The notes beneath the pieces are model-generated. The model ran no database searches. It was not told the DNA's origin and saw nothing but the letters and a program-made list of their open reading frames with translations. 64,000 nucleotides of DNA from Mesonia sp. HuA40 (GTDB lineage: Bacteria; Bacteroidota; Bacteroidia; Flavobacteriales; Flavobacteriaceae), in assembly GCF_008017835.1 (NCBI RefSeq), contig NZ_VRLT01000028.1:62001-126000 (forward strand). Direction: 5' to 3'. This document shows, piece after piece, positions 61,801 through 64,000 of the stretch; the first letter of the stretch is position 1; each line of letters begins with the position of its first letter. Made by a program: the position numbers and the translations under genes.

Positions 61801-64000
61801 ATGTCTAAGCTGTTTAGTTTTGGTTTTTGGAATACGATAGCACGTATTATCTTAAGAAATAGAATCCTTATTATTATAGGAATTGTGGCCATGACCACTT
61901 TTTTGGCAATGCAATGGAAAAACATGCGGTTTTCATACACCGAAGCCAACTTACTACCCGATCACCATCCAGTTAACCAAGAGTATCAAAAATTTGTAAA
62001 CACATTTGGTGAAGAAGGAAATGTTTTACTCATCGCAACCAATGATTCGCTTTTATTTACGCAAGAAAAACTAAATGCTTGGAATCAACTTGCTAAAAAG
62101 TTAAGTACTTTTCAAGAGGTTGAACATACACTAGGTTTACATAATTTAAAACAATTAAAAAAATTTGAAAACCCAGCTCGGTTTGAGTTGGTTCCTGTAA
62201 TTGATAGCAGTGCTAGTATCAATTCGGCTGCAGCCCAAAAACTCAAAACCCATTTATTTGAAAAATTGCCTTTTTATGAAGGTTTGGTTTACAGTAAAAA
62301 ATCAAATACGGTACAAACCGCAGTTTATATAGATAAGGCCATTGTAAATAGCAAAGAAAGAAAAAATTTTATACTCGAAAAACTACAACCGGTCTTAGAT
62401 GAATTTAAAGAAGAAAATGATATTAAAATTCACGTTTCGGGTATGCCTTACATCCGCACGCTTAACTCCCAAAATATCATCGATGAAATTCAATGGTTTG
62501 TAGGGGGTGCTTTGTTGGTAACCTCACTGATTTTCTTTTTCTTTTTTAGATCTGTGCGCGCCACTTTAATCTCTATGCTTACGGTTATTATTGGAGTAAT
62601 GTGGGCTTTTGGAGTTTTAGGTTTACTGCATTATGAAATTACCGTTTTAACCGCTATTATTCCACCTCTTATAATTGTAATTGGAATTCCCAATTGTATT
62701 TTCTTGATTAACAAATACCAGCAAGAAATAAAAAAGCATGGTAATCAAGCAAAATCATTGCAACGGGTTATAGCTAAGGTTGGAAATGCAACTTTGATGA
62801 CCAATGTAACTACCGCCTCTGGTTTTGCTACATTTATTATTACAGAAAGCACCTTGCTCAAAGAATTTGGTATTGTAGCTTCAATAAATATTGTTGCTAT
62901 CTTTATTCTTAGCCTTTTGATTATACCTATAATTTACAGCTATTTGGCTTTGCCCAAAGAACGGCATTTGAGGCATTTAGGAAAAACCTGGATAGAAGGC
63001 TTTGAAAATTGGATTGTGCGCATGGTAAAACATAGGCGCATTACCATTTATATTGTTTCTATTTGTGCTTTGGTAATAAGTATTATTGGTATTTATACCA
63101 TTAGGGTTTCGGGTAGCTTACTCGAAGATATGCCTAAAGAGGCGGCCTTTTTTAAAGACATCGAATTCTTCGAAGAAGAATTTGATGGCATTATGCCACT
63201 CGAACTATTGATTGATACTAAAAGGCCTCAAGGGGTCACCAAATTAAGCACGCTTAAACGCATGCGCGATCTACAAGATTTGCTCGCCGAATACCCCGAA
63301 CTATCTAAACCTGTATCGATGGTAGAACTGGTAAAATATAGCAAACAAGCCTATTACAACGGCAACCCAGAATACTACCAATTACCTACTTCACAAGAGA
63401 AAAATTTTATTTTCCCGTACTTAAAGGGTGTAAATACCGCAGGCAGCAATCAGCTGAATGCTTATATAGATTCTACTGCTCAATTTGCCCGAATGACGGT
63501 TTTTATGAAAGACATTGGCACCGAAGAAATGGAGGCTATTGAAGATCAAATATGGCCAAAAATCAACAAGCTCTTTCCAGAAGATCGCTATGAAATTACA
63601 ATGACGGGTAAGGCTCTGGTTTTTCAAAAAGGAACCAATTATTTGGTTAAAAACCTTGTAATGTCATTGTCTTTAGCCATTCTACTTATCGCTATTTTTA
63701 TGGCTTGGATGTTTAGGTCATTCAAAATGATTATCATTTCACTAATTCCCAATTTATTACCGCTTTTAATAACGGCAGGGATGATGGGCTTTTTAGGCAT
63801 TCCCATCAAACCGTCTACAATTTTGGTATTTAGTATTGCTTTTGGTATATCGGTAGATGATACCATTCACTTCTTAGCTAAATACAGGCAAGAACTCAAG
63901 GCCAGAAATTGGAAAATTAGCAAATCGGTGTACCCCGCTTTGCGCGAAACTACCGTGAGTATGTTTTATACCTCAATCGTGCTTTTCTTTGGTTTTTCTG
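61801..64000 (+). CDS. RND/MMPL-family permease (partial, cut by right edge)
   Basis: Inner-membrane transporter of the RND superfamily; 733 codons are visible and the frame is open at the right edge. It starts MSKLFSFGFWNTIARIILRN with span one at about residues 20-38. A periplasmic loop follows, then a cluster of spans with VGGALLVTSLIFFFFFRSVR, IPPLIIVIGIPNCIFLINKY and LKEFGIVASINIVAIFILSL. A second cluster starts at about residue 415 and includes the acidic pair in SIAFGISVDDTIHFLAKYR. The layout fits the HAE3/MMPL group often tied to lipid or hopanoid transport. Substrate unknown. Confidence 0.9.
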   Translation, partial: MSKLFSFGFWNTIARIILRNRILIIIGIVAMTTFLAMQWKNMRFSYTEANLLPDHHPVNQEYQKFVNTFGEEGNVLLIATNDSLLFTQEKLNAWNQLAKKLSTFQEVEHTLGLHNLKQLKKFENPARFELVPVIDSSASINSAAAQKLKTHLFEKLPFYEGLVYSKKSNTVQTAVYIDKAIVNSKERKNFILEKLQPVLDEFKEENDIKIHVSGMPYIRTLNSQNIIDEIQWFVGGALLVTSLIFFFFFRSVRATLISMLTVIIGVMWAFGVLGLLHYEITVLTAIIPPLIIVIGIPNCIFLINKYQQEIKKHGNQAKSLQRVIAKVGNATLMTNVTTASGFATFIITESTLLKEFGIVASINIVAIFILSLLIIPIIYSYLALPKERHLRHLGKTWIEGFENWIVRMVKHRRITIYIVSICALVISIIGIYTIRVSGSLLEDMPKEAAFFKDIEFFEEEFDGIMPLELLIDTKRPQGVTKLSTLKRMRDLQDLLAEYPELSKPVSMVELVKYSKQAYYNGNPEYYQLPTSQEKNFIFPYLKGVNTAGSNQLNAYIDSTAQFARMTVFMKDIGTEEMEAIEDQIWPKINKLFPEDRYEITMTGKALVFQKGTNYLVKNLVMSLSLAILLIAIFMAWMFRSFKMIIISLIPNLLPLLITAGMMGFLGIPIKPSTILVFSIAFGISVDDTIHFLAKYRQELKARNWKISKSVYPALRETTVSMFYTSIVLFFGFS

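Overview
This 64 kb window is chromosomal core DNA of a member of the Bacteroidetes, family Flavobacteriaceae. The evidence is low GC, promoters of the TAnnTTTG type, a sprA gliding/type IX secretion gene, an alternative complex III (act) operon joined to an aa3 oxidase, a two-domain malic enzyme, and the GT117/DUF2723 and DUF5686 families. I cannot name the genus. Almost everything from the left edge to about 40.5 kb is on the minus strand. From about 40.7 kb onward most genes are on the plus strand.

Left part (1-9.7 kb, minus): a TolC/HlyD-type efflux pair is cut by the left edge. Upstream of it (higher coordinates) lies a cytochrome oxidase assembly and small-subunit cluster: a CxxC mini-protein, DUF420, SCO, a cysteine-free thioredoxin-like protein, subunit IV, two subunit III genes and heme O synthase. 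A RemB-like outer-membrane barrel and tonB come next. From 10.6 to 23.6 kb lie vanZ-like, gcvH, sprA (2407 aa), ruvA, malic enzyme, queG and ruvB. From 23.7 to 35.4 kb is one operon, actABCDEF-coxB-coxA, encoding alternative complex III (quinol to cytochrome c/oxidase) and the catalytic aa3 subunits. These two respiratory clusters together encode a quinol-to-oxygen chain and its copper and heme assembly factors.

Middle (35.6-50.9 kb): a SPOR protein, the rimP-nusA-infB operon behind a possible attenuator, a two-domain Usp protein, a large AsmA-like protein, a transposase remnant beside tRNA-Gln, a GT117 glycosyltransferase with a polysaccharide deacetylase, a secreted-protein gene broken by five in-frame stop codons, and a membrane metallophosphoesterase.

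Right part (51-64 kb, plus): polA, an unknown helical protein, rplM-rpsI, rpsB, tsf, pyrH, frr, a DUF5686 outer-membrane protein and the start of an RND/MMPL permease cut by the right edge. The r-protein/tsf stretch has several structured leaders and inter-gene hairpins.

I see no CRISPR array, prophage, toxin-antitoxin or defence island. The points most worth following are the five-stop ORF, the TonB-like domain on the RemB-like barrel, the six-haem ActA, the helix-hairpin-helix tail on ActC, the unstudied copper-assembly mini-genes and the leader hairpins.
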